Notes under the pieces: model-generated
Databases searched by the model: none
The model's input: only the letters and a program-made list of their open reading frames with translations
What the model was told of the DNA's origin: nothing
Made by a program: the position numbers and the translations under genes
Origin: Tubiluchus corallicola
Lineage: Eukaryota; Priapulida; Priapulimorpha; Priapulimorphida; Tubiluchidae
Assembly (NCBI GenBank): GCA_030141605.1
Contig: JAQGDQ010000864.1
Span: 1-64,000 of the forward strand
Length of the DNA: 64,000 nt
Direction of reading: 5' to 3'
Part shown: in pieces, positions 1 to 20,200 of the stretch
Layout of the letters: each line of letters starts with the position of its first letter
Position numbering within the stretch: the first letter of the stretch is position 1

Positions 1-630
1 AGGTCACCACCATAATTACCAGCACACGTTACATACCTGTGGGTGTGAGGAGGAATTGTAGAAAACCAAGATAATATTCTAGCTCACATTGTTACTCAGT
101 TTCACAATTCTCCCAAAGGTCACCACCATAATTACCAGCACACGTTACATACCTGTGGGTGTGAGGAGGAATTGTAGAAAACCAAGATAATATTCTAGCT
201 CACATTGTTACTCAGTTTCACAATTCTCCCAAAGGTCACCACCATAATTACCAGCACACGTTACATACCTGTGGGCGTGAGGAGGAATTGTAGAAAACCA
301 AGATAATATTCTAGCTCACATTGTTACTCAGTTTCACAATTCTCCCAAAGGTCACCACCATAATTACCAGCACATGTTACATACCTGTGGGTGTGGGGAG
401 AAATTGTAGAAGACCTTGATAATATTATAGCTCACATTGTTACTCAGTTTCACAACTCACCCAAAGGTCACCAATATAATAACCAGCACACGTTACATAC
501 CTGTGGGTGTGGGGAGAAATTGTAGAAAACCAAGATAATATTCTAGCTCACATTGTTACTCAGTTTCACAACTCTCCCAAAGGTCACCACCATAGCACGC
601 CAGCACTCGTTACATACTTATGTGTGTGGG
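1..630. repeat. 116-bp tandem array (about 5.4 copies), running off the window edge
   Basis: The string AGGTCACCA recurs at 1, 117, 233, 349, 465 and 581, a period of exactly 116. Units are 90-99% alike and the last is degenerate. The array lies upstream of the first visible oxidase exon, presumably in an intron. Confidence 0.95.
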
Positions 631-861
631 CAGATTACTATATCAAGAATAAAATTTTCTTTAAAAACTATCACAAGTTTTCTATATGGTAATTAACTAT
701 CTGCGCATTCAAGTGTTTTTCGCCATAACTGATTTTAGAAGTATATGTAATTAAGTACTTCATGTTGAAATGACAACATTATAAAAATGACTTATCATTA
801 ATTTCTTACGTAAGTTAATATTGTTAAAATAAGAAAATGTTTAGTACAGTATTACTTATAG

Positions 862-7925
<7,064 letters not shown>

Positions 7926-7943
7926 CCAGAATGTGATCAATAC

Positions 7944-7949
7944 AATAAA
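7944..7949 (+). promoter_or_regulatory. Candidate poly(A) signal of the polyamine oxidase gene
   Basis: AATAAA 19 bases after the TAA stop. Further AATAAA hexamers lie near 8365 and 8615, so a longer 3' UTR is equally possible. Confidence 0.4.
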
Positions 7950-9500
7950 TCTCATTTTAGCAAAACAGCTTTTTAGAATATTTTTTGTTCCCTATTTTTT
8001 AAATTTTATATTGTCATGTAATTTCATGCACACTGTTTTATTTTATATTAGAAAAATATTATTATTAAATCTATATTTTGACTATATGAATGTGTTTGTT
8101 TTTCTATTATGATAAAATTTGTGTAATTACAATTATATGTATTTAAGTATTTTTAATGATAAAAGGACTGAAACTGCATAGAGAATGTAATTTCTAATAG
8201 TAATCTACAGGTTAATTAACACACCACAATCAGATTCAAGTGTCAGTATGACATATGTGAAAGAAATCATTTTGAACACTTTTAACATCAGTGTAAATGT
8301 GCACAGCATAACACATAACTGTTACACGCTACAATAATATTAGCAACCAGACAAATGCGTGCATAATAAAGTAGTATTTATTAAACTAATTAGGAACTTA
8401 AACAAAGAAGATCAGAGCAGCATGACAGTCTAGAATGCAGAACACTCTTAAGCAATCACCAAGATCTTTGATCTACGCAAACCATATCTATGGTATTGTT
8501 ACAATAACCACTCCTTTTTCACTGTTTTACTTGATTTTGTACTTATTTCTTGCTGTCTCACGGTATATCTATGCCTTTTCACAGAAAATAAGATCAGTAA
8601 GTTTTGAATTTACTGAATAAAGCTAAAAAATTCTGCCATGTCAAAAAGTCCCTCTAATAAACTCATTCTGCATGAAAAATAGTCGTGATCGACCAGCAAA
8701 TTTAACAATGACATTGCTGTTTTCAATTAGCAAAATTTATACAAAACTGTTTTAACATTTAACTCTATTAGTTTAACTTTTTTGAGAAAAAGTTTCGTTG
8801 CCATAGTTATCGTTACCGGGTTTTACATTTGCAATTTCAAATTTCCAGGATTCTTTTACCTTTTGAAAAATCTTCAGATATGCTGTCTCCTAGAAGATTA
8901 GGTGGCTTACGAAGTTATTGATGTTTCCATACTAGAAAGGGATTAGCACTGATTCATTTGCATAAAAAGAACAGCTTCTTTGCGATGTTATGCTTTATTC
9001 TGATCAGTTTGTTATGTTCGTGTAGCTAGCAGTCACAAAACCTTGATTCCTGCCATTGGTGTGTGCTGTAATTGTGGCTTATTTCGTTTTTGTTAATTTG
9101 TAGTCATAATTTCACAAGGAAATGCCTCATTATATGTCCTATATTTGTTGCAGTTGTCACATAAAAAATAGATCTCGCTCTAGTAATTCCAAAAAAGTTA
9201 TAGCTAATGCAAACTCAGGGATAGGCTTTCTGCAGTGTGTAATTGGAATATAGTGTGACTGTGTTACAGTAATTCTGAATGGAAAGTAACACATGAAAAA
9301 TCTTGTAAGACTGTCAAATTCAATACAACAATGGCAGAACAGCCCGGACTGTATGTTGTGCTGAGCAGACGGTTGCGTGATCTCAGCTACTGTAATATCT
9401 GCTTTAGTAATCTCAGCATAAATGTAGTGCCGTCTGCCGGCGTCGAGTACAACGAAACTACTGGTGTCTGTGATCATTCACACGCTTTTATTTTCAGTAC
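7950..9500. other. Intergenic DNA between polyamine oxidase and BNIP3
   Basis: AT-rich sequence. The short open frames here (for example 8435-8620 and 9157-9477) have no recognisable protein similarity and no splice context. Probably the oxidase 3' UTR plus intergenic DNA. Confidence 0.5.
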
Positions 9501-9504
9501 CGCC

Positions 9505-9737
9505 TACTTCATCCTAATTGGCTAAAAAAAATCACGCAGGAATCTGCCATTGGACAAACTGACCTCGTGACTCTTGTTTACGTATGACGTTTCCTGCATA
9601 AAAACAACAAAAAAGTGAAAGTGGTTGAGGTGAATTAAAGTTCGATGATGAATGAGCAATTTATTTGAAAAAAACTACTGTTTTGCAGAGTCTTGTGTCA
9701 TCCGTTTGTAGTCAAGCTTCTTGCTCATATCAGCAAT
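9505..9737 (+). promoter_or_regulatory. Putative BNIP3 promoter and 5' UTR
   Basis: Two inverted CCAAT boxes (ATTGG) lie near 9518 and 9549, a TATA-like ATAAAA near 9599, and the BNIP3 start codon at 9738. A short upstream open frame (9645-9668, 7 codons then TGA) would precede the start if transcription begins near 9625. A Py tract ending in CAG at 9687 could instead be a 5' UTR acceptor. I see no clear HIF core site (RCGTG with context), although hypoxic control is known for vertebrate BNIP3. Confidence 0.3.
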
Positions 9738-12700
9738 ATGAGTAAAAACTCACAGGAAAACGATCCTTTACATGGTAAGATGCTAACGTAAGCACACGCC
9801 TTAATTGTTTTTTTCAGCGTTTGCTCTGTGGAATTCCTGGAAATTGAAAGTGATGTTTACTGCTTTGGTTAGCTGAAATTAAATTGAGCAGGTTTCGCAT
9901 TACATTTGTCGAAAGTAACGTACAGTTACATATTAAAATGGGTAAGAAACAAGAATATTTCGTTTGTATGTCAATTTATGCACGAATTAATTTTCGTTGG
10001 TGTGTTGGTCTTAGTGATATCCTAAAATTAATTTTTCTCTCTCTAAACAATACGGCAAAACAAGTTAATTGAACGTATCTGCACTATTTTGGGGAAAATT
10101 GAAAAGAATCTGATTCTGGTGATGTATACTTTGTGGATTATATGTCCAGAAATTTTGGGTTCTTCGCTTCAGATTCTCACTCTGAAAAAGTTAAAATGCT
10201 TTAATATAATTGTCTCTGCATTTTCTGTGGTGTGCTTTACTTATTATGTGAATTATTATGTGTCTTATTGTTCTAACATTTAATTGTTTCTATACATCAA
10301 AACCGAAATACGGTGCAGTTTTTTTTATTTTAGCATAAATTAGCATATGTTAGCTTCATTTTACAAATTTAAAGCCTATTACATCATTGTAATAATTCGA
10401 TTTTTTAAATGTTACCTGAATTCATGCAATCTGTGTTTTTTTTTGTTTGTTTTTTTTCATAATTTTTACTTCTAGAATTTTCTGGACTTGCTCTTGCCAT
10501 GAATGTACCAGCAAACATTACATCTGGTATTAACCCTTACAGGGTCACCGGCGGTAAAAAATTACCCCAGACTGGTTTTTTGCATGTTACCCTTTTACCA
10601 TACGCATCCCAGTAAACCTTTTCTATGACTTTTTCTAAATATGTTTTGTGCACAAAATACTTTCAGTTATTTATTTTAGCCGCATTGTCTCCCCACGAAA
10701 TAAAAGTGAAGATGCAATATGTCGATTTTTAAAAATTGTCGAAACTTTACTTCTCTTGTGTATACATTATACGGGCGATGTATCTGATATAACAAAATGT
10801 CAGACGTCTGTATGCTGACGTTGAACTAGTCTACTCACAACTACAATAAATTCAAAATAACAATAATTTTTGCACACGCGCTAGCAATGTCGGTTGTCTA
10901 CAGTTATTCCAGCATAGATAAGGGAACGTAACTAAGTGAATTTAAATTTCGTATTACTAGTAAGTCACATCTCTTTAAGCAGAGGTATAATGTATCGTCA
11001 GCATAACCACAAATTATGCTGTTGCTGTTTACTAATGAAACACGGCGGTTTATCAAAAGTAATTTACGAATTATTTTTGGGGGCAATTTTTTTCCTCCCT
11101 GTTACTAAAATCGGTTGTAAAAAATCGTGACCCTATAAGGGTTAATGTAGGGTAGTAAAATATTGCATTTACGATATCTCTGACGTATGTCTGTCTCGAT
11201 TGTATGACTTGCCAAAAATAGTTTTTGTAAATTTGAATGCATTACAGTCCTAGAAAGTGATAATGTTTGTAATGCTCCCTTGTAAGAAGAGGTACCCGAA
11301 TGTAGCTGCATTAAAACAAACCTTCGTTGTAAGCAAGTTCATGCCATCATTGAGACTCAGACTGGGTATTTTTGAAACTGTTAAGCCTGGTACTTTTCTT
11401 CAGAATCGTGGGTTGAAGTAGACGGGGAGAAGAACGGCAAAAACGGAAACGGCGGTATGATACGCGTGTCGTCCATTCACAATGGTGATATGGAAAAACT
11501 GCTTATAGAAGCGCAGCGGGAGTCGAATCAGTCGTCAGCCCATGCAAGTACACATACTTCACAAGGAAACACGTAAGTTAGTTGAAATCTTTTATTAGTA
11601 GATTACGACTTTGAATGTACAGTGGAACATCAACTTATGAAAACCCTATTATTTATTATTTTTATTTATTTATAAAATATATCCACAATGATCATTACAG
11701 CATTGTACAGAAAAGTATTTAATAATATATTTATTATTATGTGTACAAGATGCCAAGCCGCAAATGACCCGTGGAGTACTCAAGAAGTATTTACTTGTTT
11801 AGAGTACCCCAAATGAATGTGGACTGAGTGTAATAGAAAAGAGCACTAAAGGAGTAGAAAGAAGGGTTAATAGAAAATAGAAACTACCCCGTAGAAGAAT
11901 TATACGAAAAATTGAGAATATGAATCGGGCTTCGAAGAAATTTCCGTCCCATTTAGCGAAAAAATATTCAAGATGCGAAAACGAAAATCGAAAGCGTCGC
12001 CGACAGCAGTTCTCCCAGAATGCATTTCGTATTTCCGGGGGCTGGAATGAATTGCGCCATTTATAACGTAAATTCTAAGATAAGAAAGCCCCTCCGAAAC
12101 GAATTAATTTCGTGTCTCGAGGTATCACTGTACTATGTTCAGGTTTTGGACTGAGAAACATTTACTCTTCCATTCATTTGATCATTTGTTTGAAAGTACA
12201 GTAGCTTTTTGTATCATCATTATCATCATCCAATGAATCACACGTCCAGTGACATGATTCTGCTCACCTCCCTATGCCAGGACTCCCTACACGCCGCAAT
12301 GCCCCAAGTGCATTTATTTCTAAGGATCAATGCTGAAGTGTTTAAATCTTTCTGTGCAAAATCTAAATATGTTAACATTTGTCCTCCTGCAGGTTTTTTA
12401 GCTGGTTCTATGGCTTGTTGAAGAGTTATCTTCACTGGAACATCATCAGGTAGTCTAAGCATATGCCCAATCCATCTCAAATGGCGTCTTTTTATTTTTC
12501 TTGTCCAAGGTTCTTCTTTTATTTTTTCATATATATCTTTGTTTGAAATTTTCCTTGGCCATCTAATACCCAAAATGTTTCTGTAATTTCGCCTTTGAAA
12601 CGCATCGATTTCAGCTTTTTGTAGTCCATAAGTAATTTTGTTACATGTAGTTGGCAATATGACCATTTAATGGCATTGTAGATGTTGTTGGTAAATAATG

Positions 12701-15700
12701 TGTGCAGACCCAGAGCAGATTATGATCTACTGAGACCCTTTAGGCTAATGAAATTATGGACCCCCTCAGTCAGAGCCACCCTTTTTCTCGCCTGCACCTT
12801 GTTACTCGTGATATTTTGTAGCGACATTTATTTAGCTTGAAGTAAACGTATTTGCAAATTCTTTAAATAAACTAGAACAGCTGTCTTTTGTTTTGCAATT
12901 AAAATATTCGTTAAGAAATTCCACTTTTTTACAATTTATTCCAAATGAAATTAACGCAAACGTAGTGGAAAAACAGATTTTTTTAACAAATAATTTAATG
13001 TTGCCACAGCTTAATGGCTCCTCAAGCTTGTAGGGTCCCGGGCTGCAGCTTATACTACCCCTTAGAATAATCCGGCCCTTGCAGACCATGATATACTGTG
13101 TTTATCCATTGCAGGCTGAAAAAAGGGGTAAGCATTTATATTTATACAGCTGCTTTAGGCTTCCGGAAGAAACCTTATGATCATGTGCAACGCATACTTG
13201 GGACTCGGATAGATGCTTTACAGATTTGAAAAATGGTCAACCAGCCCTCCTCCCTTGACCATTGTCCAGTGACCGGTGGTATTTCGTCCGTGATGTGTCT
13301 TTAATTTCCTTTTGCTTTCCATTCAAAGAATTAGAGTTATCGTCACAAATATTCTATGCATGGGATATGTAATCCATCTTTGTCCAGTGTATATATATTG
13401 TATTAGGTCCTAATAAGAACAGGAGACCAAAAGTCGACAGAAGGGGGAAAAAGACGACAGAAATCGCCTAATATGTGTCTGCTGTTGAATTTCTGTACGT
13501 CTGTTTGTTGTTAAACTGTGGCATGTGATGTATTTTAGTGAAAGCTAGTCGTGGTGAAACTATTTGACTTGTGTCAAGGTCGTAAGTTATTTGAAGGTCA
13601 ATAAATGCACAAACAGAACACATGGATTATGTTTACCAAACGAATGGCATTTGCAGTTTGTTGAAAATTGAATTTAATAAGTTTCTTATCTTGGCAGTAT
13701 GCACTATCTTTATGAAGTCAATGCTAGCAGTTTAACTCTCCTTTTGATGATTATTTGGCTAGTAGTACTTGTACTTCTGTGTGTTTTTATTATATTTGAC
13801 GTCTATTGCTTTCTTTAGAATTGCTAAAGACAAACTAAACCAGGGGTGTGCAAATTGCGGTCCTCAGAGAGATCTTGTGCGGCCCGCGAAGAGGTTTGTC
13901 AATGTAATGAAAGTGCAGCCCACGCGACCCAGCTGAAGTCTGCGCCAATATCGCAAAGATAGTGCGGGTAGTTTTTTCCTCTAGATCGGATGGCGTTAAC
14001 CCTTACAAGACCGTTGTCACTTAATGTCACTGTCGGACATGACGAAATATCTGGTTTTTAATATAAATTTTAATAACTTCTATAATAGTTTCTTGAGTGT
14101 AGTAGTGCAGTAGTAATGATGTGCGCAGGTCGGATGCAAAAAAAATCGTTATCAGGTCCTACTGTACGTGGCTCCTTGACCAAACTGCATGTGGCCCGCA
14201 GGAATTGCGGGAAACTTTAATGTGGCCCGGCTAGTCAGATAATTTGCACACCCCTGAACTAAACCCTCACTGTAATATAAGCATTTATAACCTAAAATCC
14301 TACTCTCATTTCGAATTTTCAATTTATTTCATCATTAACTTACTCTTAAACTTGCTTCTTTTGATTGTTTCACTTCGTTATTAGCTGTATCAAATTTTAA
14401 CAACCACCATTTTTCGTTGCACGTGACGAATGACGTAACGTGTACAGTCACGGGTCACCTTCCTGTACACGTGGGTAAACAAGCTAAGTTCTGTAAACAA
14501 ACGTCGGTAACCAAAGATTTTTTTTGCACTACCTATGTCATTCTCGCTCACTCACGCCAAAGACTCGAAAAGTTACGTTTCCAAAGATACTCATTTAGCC
14601 CATTCAATGCTTGCAAATTCTTTTTGAGATTTTTGTTTTAAGCAAAACTGGACTCAATCTTAAACTGTAGTTCAAAACAATTTACTTTTTAAAAAATTTA
14701 AAGGAAACATACTATTTTTTTTAAAAAATGACTTATGTGAAAGAATTATTACCATAATTTCGCATTCGCGCCACTAGTTCTTCGAGTAGTTTGCCGAGTA
14801 GATCTTCTAGTTACATGTAGTTTGCCATTCCCTAGTTAGACGGGACACTAGCGCCTGCATTTCCGAAATGCGTTTTACAACAAGTAGGTGCCGTACCTGT
14901 CATTTGAGATGTGTTAGTCTGCGATGAACTACACACATTCGGCAGCTCATGTGAGCGCAGCAGCAAATTTGAAATTTTAACTTTTATTTTAAAACTTGCC
15001 TAATTTTAGTACAACACACTGAATATCTTACAGTAGCACTGTACTTCAAGTTTCGCTTTCGCAAACACGTGCAACACGCTCGTGAAATATTTTTGCTGTT
15101 GAAAATTATGTTTGTTTGTCATGTCATCAACAATTGGGCTCGTCTGCCGTTAATTAAGATATTAATCAATTATTTAATTCTCAGAAACGCTTTTACAGTA
15201 TTAATTGTGTTAAAATGTATACTTTTTATCGGACTTGAAAATGGGATAGTATATGAAAAATCATCCTGTCCTTTAAGCCACATATGATTCTTCGCGTGGT
15301 TGTCTGAATGTGGATCGTTGATCTAGGTGACACCTGGTGGAAGAAACAGGAGGCTGATGATGTAGCACCTGTGTTTACATTAAGTGGTATTCGCAGTTAA
15401 TGGTTTAATGATTACAGACAAAATTTTCAAATGTTGTGAACTGAACAGCTGCGTCACTACCTATCCTCTTTGTGTTCCGAGGCTTTACAATTAGATGCTG
15501 TAACCCCATTCATCCATTAAAATGGGCAAGATATGAGAAATCTTCCTGTCTTGATTTAAGCATTACACTATTGATTAGTGTAATTTGTGTTTTAGTCCAC
15601 ACGGAGTAAGGAGTCCCCACAATGGCGGTAGTCCAAACGCTTTACCAAGTCCAAGCAGTGAGCTAGCCCACAGTGATTTTACAACAATATCAGCAAAGGT

Positions 15701-17179
15701 GAGTATATCAAGTTTACTAGCTTATTCCAGGGATGAGAATTTCCCGCGGATGCGCGGAATTCCGAGTTTTTGGAGGACCAGTAGTGCCATTTTTGTAAAT
15801 CGCGTAAATTCATTGAGAAAGTTTTTACGGACCCAGTACATTATTTCACAAGCTGACCGCTAGTTGGCAGGCCGTCACTTTGTTTACATCACGTACATCA
15901 GTGTAACCACGTGTATATCTCTATGTATAAAAATATAGAATCAATTGTGTGGAGTTATTTGAGTCAATTGCAGACAGTTTTTATATACTTTTGCATAGGA
16001 GCGGCCAGTACTTAGGCGTTTTTGAGACAATTAGGTATCATGTATTCTTGATAGTTGGGTATTTTAAATTATGCATCATCCAAGGTAATTGATATTTTAA
16101 GTCCACTTACAGGCTCTCTATGGTCACAAAATTGCAATTTGTTGCGATTACAAGGAAGCTTCAGCCCCTTGAACCCCATTGCGGGCCTAGGTGGCCCCAA
16201 AACTCCCGGCCTGTTTCAGAGAGAGTTTTTGCAATTTGTCATTCTCATCCCTGGGTTATTTTAATTCACTACAAATCTTAGTAGTTGCAAGACTGATATG
16301 CAAACAGTACTTGTAGTAGTACTTATATATTCACTACGTAAAAGAGTAGAGACATGACGTGTCCTGAAATTATCGGGTCGCATGACTTACGGGTGCCATT
16401 TAATAAATTTCTAATTAAATTTTAAATGTACTCAAATTCTATCAATTGACCTAATAATCAAATCATTGTAGCCAGTTTTGACATTTGTTATGAGTGTAAA
16501 TGGCTATATCTGTGTTTATTCTAATAAATTTAAGTTGTTGCCATCCTATGCAATCATTGTATATATACTATAAATATATAGGTGCTCTAGTGTATTGCGC
16601 TTGATGCCATCTATTGACAACAACGGCAAAGTATTATTAACTGGTGCCTCTCCTATACAATAAGAGTTTACATAACATGCAAATTCAAGTTTTTCAGTTC
16701 ACTCGGTGCGTAACAATAATAAATTTCAGCTACCACGGTGACCGTAAAGTAAAAAGGGCTTCCTAGAAGATGGGCATTTTTCTCTTCTTAATAGCTTTCG
16801 ATTTTACTTGGTATGATGCTTCCCTTTCCAGGAAAATACTAACACAAAGTAAAAATTTTTATGGCAGTCATCAGCACTGCCTGCCTTCTGGCTAAATTCA
16901 ACCTTAAAGACATTTTTATAAAGATTCTCATTCATATGAAAAAGAACATGTATATTATACCTGTTTATTAGTTTTTTGCTTCTGGCAAACTTGATTCATA
17001 GTAGCGTCATATGAGCTAGAGTTAGCAATTTTTGTCTATTTTTTGCAAAATTAATTTTCAGTGGTACTGAGCAAAGGAGCAACGTAACGATTGTCAGCGC
17101 TATGTGACTCCTGGCTAGCTTAGGCCTTTGTTGCCTATGTATATATATATAATTGCCTATGTATATATATATGTATATA

Positions 17180-17213
<34 letters not shown>

Positions 17214-20200
17214 TAGATAGATCTGTGCAAGAAAACCAAAATTAAACATCTTCTTATCAGAAAAACTTATCATTCACTAAAATTGCCAATTAATTCTAAA
17301 ATGTAGGTTTGTTTTCCAAACAATACGCTTTTACTACGTTTAGTGCATGCAATTTTTTTAAGACTTCTTTAAACATTACAGTATTGTTTAGCTTTATTTC
17401 CGTCCACGTGAGTGGGAAGACTTTCAAAAAGAGAAATATGTTACGATATCACAAAAACAAAATAATAGATTTTATATAAAATCAAACGACTGACCAAACG
17501 GGGCCGCTTCATGGAAATTTTCATAACTGACATTTTCTCAAAAATTTGTGAAAACTATTAGATGTTTACAGAGCATCAGTAAGTGACCTTGAACTGATGC
17601 ATTTAAGTGGACAAGTTTATAGACTTGTTTGCTCAGAATTCAGCGATGCAGTTGCTATTCTCTCTCATACTCACGTATAATGTCATTGGCACTTTGCCAA
17701 AATTAATCTAAGTTTTCGTAATCTCTTTACTTCGTCAGTGTTAGCCGGTTTTTCCACTTTGTAGTGGCATGTCTTTATTATTTGAAACAAAATTCTCAAC
17801 CAGTTTCATGTTCATTGGTATTTTTCTGATAAAATTCTGTATTTGCATCGTTTAAAAACCTCGAAGACCTTCTAAACTGGTTTACATCTTAGATCAAGAT
17901 CAGGGCAGCGAATGGGGTTCATTGTACTTTGTATTGTTGCTCTTGATCCTCCTTCACATATTTGTTTAATGATTCTTCGTTACCAGACCCTATTTCACGG
18001 GGGGGGGATACTTCCCCGGGGCCTCACCCTCCAGGGGGGCCTCACGCCAAGGTAACATTTTTTTGCTTTATGCATGCCGTTTGCCTTGTGCGGCTCGGTG
18101 CCGATGTTCAACTGTTTTCAATTTCGTAATTTCTAACACCAGCTTGTACGGAAGTGAGAGTATGGTATTACATGTTGCAAAGATGTTGTTTTTGATTTGA
18201 CTATTTGACAGGTATTAAGGACTGGTCTTGAGAATAAAGCAGTTTTTCTTTCAATTGTTCTTTCCGTTAACAACTGTATAACTCCATACTTCTCCGGCGT
18301 TCTAGCAGTTCAAAAATTTTCTGGGCGCCAACCACGGTAGCGACCAAGGGGGCTCACACGCCCAACTGCCCCGGGCCTCGCTTAGGCTGAAATAGGCCCT
18401 GCTCGTTACCCTCATAAATTTGTTGCATGTGTCCCAAATTGGAAAGTGGATTTTCTGTCCGTTCTTGAATAAAGCTGTCATCATGTCAGTGGTGGAGCAC
18501 ATGGTAATCGAAGCAATTCCTACGTTTCAAGAACTTGAGAGCATTTTTAGCAACTAAAATTAACTGCACTATAACAAATTCAAAATTTAACTCTGTGATA
18601 TTTCTACTTACTTATTTGCTGCCCCCACCAGGTGGAGGCAGGCCAGCACAGGTAGCATCCGGAACCATTGCACGCTACTGCTTCCGGTCCTCGTAGTACG
18701 ATGGCAGCCCTGTCAGATCATCGGAAACTTTGTGGTAGCGGTCAAGCCCAAGAGGAGACACAATATCGCGCTTGATTTGATGCCAGAAATGCTTTTGTTG
18801 ACCTCCTCTGCGGGGGAGCTTCCACGTGCCGCGGAGTGCTCCTGCCGCCGGTGCCGACTCGAACATAGAGATATTGTATAGATTGGTCATTGGATGTTTT
18901 TAACTTCATTAAACTACTGTTGCTGCTGTCATAATCATAAAAAAATCAAAGCGCCCATTTAAGTCTCGATTTTTTTCGCAGAAGCTTTTGTTATTCACAG
19001 ACTTCACAGAAGTACAATAATAATAACTTCAGGTGACAAGGCAAGGGCAACGGGTTTCAGGTGACAAGGCAAGGACAACGGGCTTCAGGTGACAAGGCAA
19101 GGGCAACGGGCTTCAGGTGACAAGGCAAGGGCAACGGGCTTCAGGTGACAAGGCAAGGGCAACGGGCACTTGAAAAGTTAAAATTTAATGTCACTGTCAA
19201 CTATGGACTGTGAGCTTAATGTAAACATAGTGGAAATTGTGCCTGCCATGTGGCAGACGTCTGCACTTTGTTTAAAGTCCAGGGTCTAGACTAAGCCATG
19301 TGTTTCTCTCAACTTCAGTTTCTGCAAAGTGAATGTTTTGATAATGTTTTAGGTGGCAAGGTCTTACTCAAGGTGTCCTTGATATCCCCTCGTTTTATTA
19401 GAATTGTTTCCTCATGTTCGGGGGGTTTCGTTTATTAATTAGCTGGTTACGAATTTGGATATCGAAATATGAAGTTTTATTAACTTTGGACTTTTTGAAA
19501 GGTTGGAAAGCTAGACTAATGTTTAAATTTTCTCCAAAGATCAAATAGCTTATGTCAGGTTCAGACCCAAAATAAATTGTTAGTAACGCATTTTTCTACT
19601 TGTTTGTACAGTCAACCTTGGATATAAGGGACACCTCGGGACCGGAGAAAAACGTCTCTTATATCCAATGTCCCTTATAGCCAAAGTTGAGTCATACCGA
19701 GGGTGTATCTAGGCCTGTACTTTTCCGTACTTTTAAGCATATTTTGATGGATTATTGCTACATTCAATGCAAACGGTAGGTAGAAAGCTCCTTCAGTGAT
19801 GCAAGATGTATGTGACCATGGAAACCGAGCTGTTCGAAGGCCGAGTTTGCGAAAAATTGAGGTTAAAAATCCATCAATTTCGCTTTGATCATAGGGTTCC
19901 TTATATGCGAGGTAATTTACCTGGGTTTCTATTACACGGGACCTGAAGAAATCTTCCCTTATATCCAAATATCTTATGTACAAAGATTTTCATAAGAAAA
20001 AACATTACGAAAAATCTGGACCGGTGTTGGTGGTCCCTAATAAGCGAGTACCTCATACCCGAGGTTGACTGTATTAATCAACTGAAAAAAAACCAAGAAC
20101 ACTTAATTAATATATGTGCAAAATCAGCACCAAAATTTTACATTGTGATATTTACAATGATTGCATCAGATGAACTGCAGTATTAAATTGCATTAGTATA

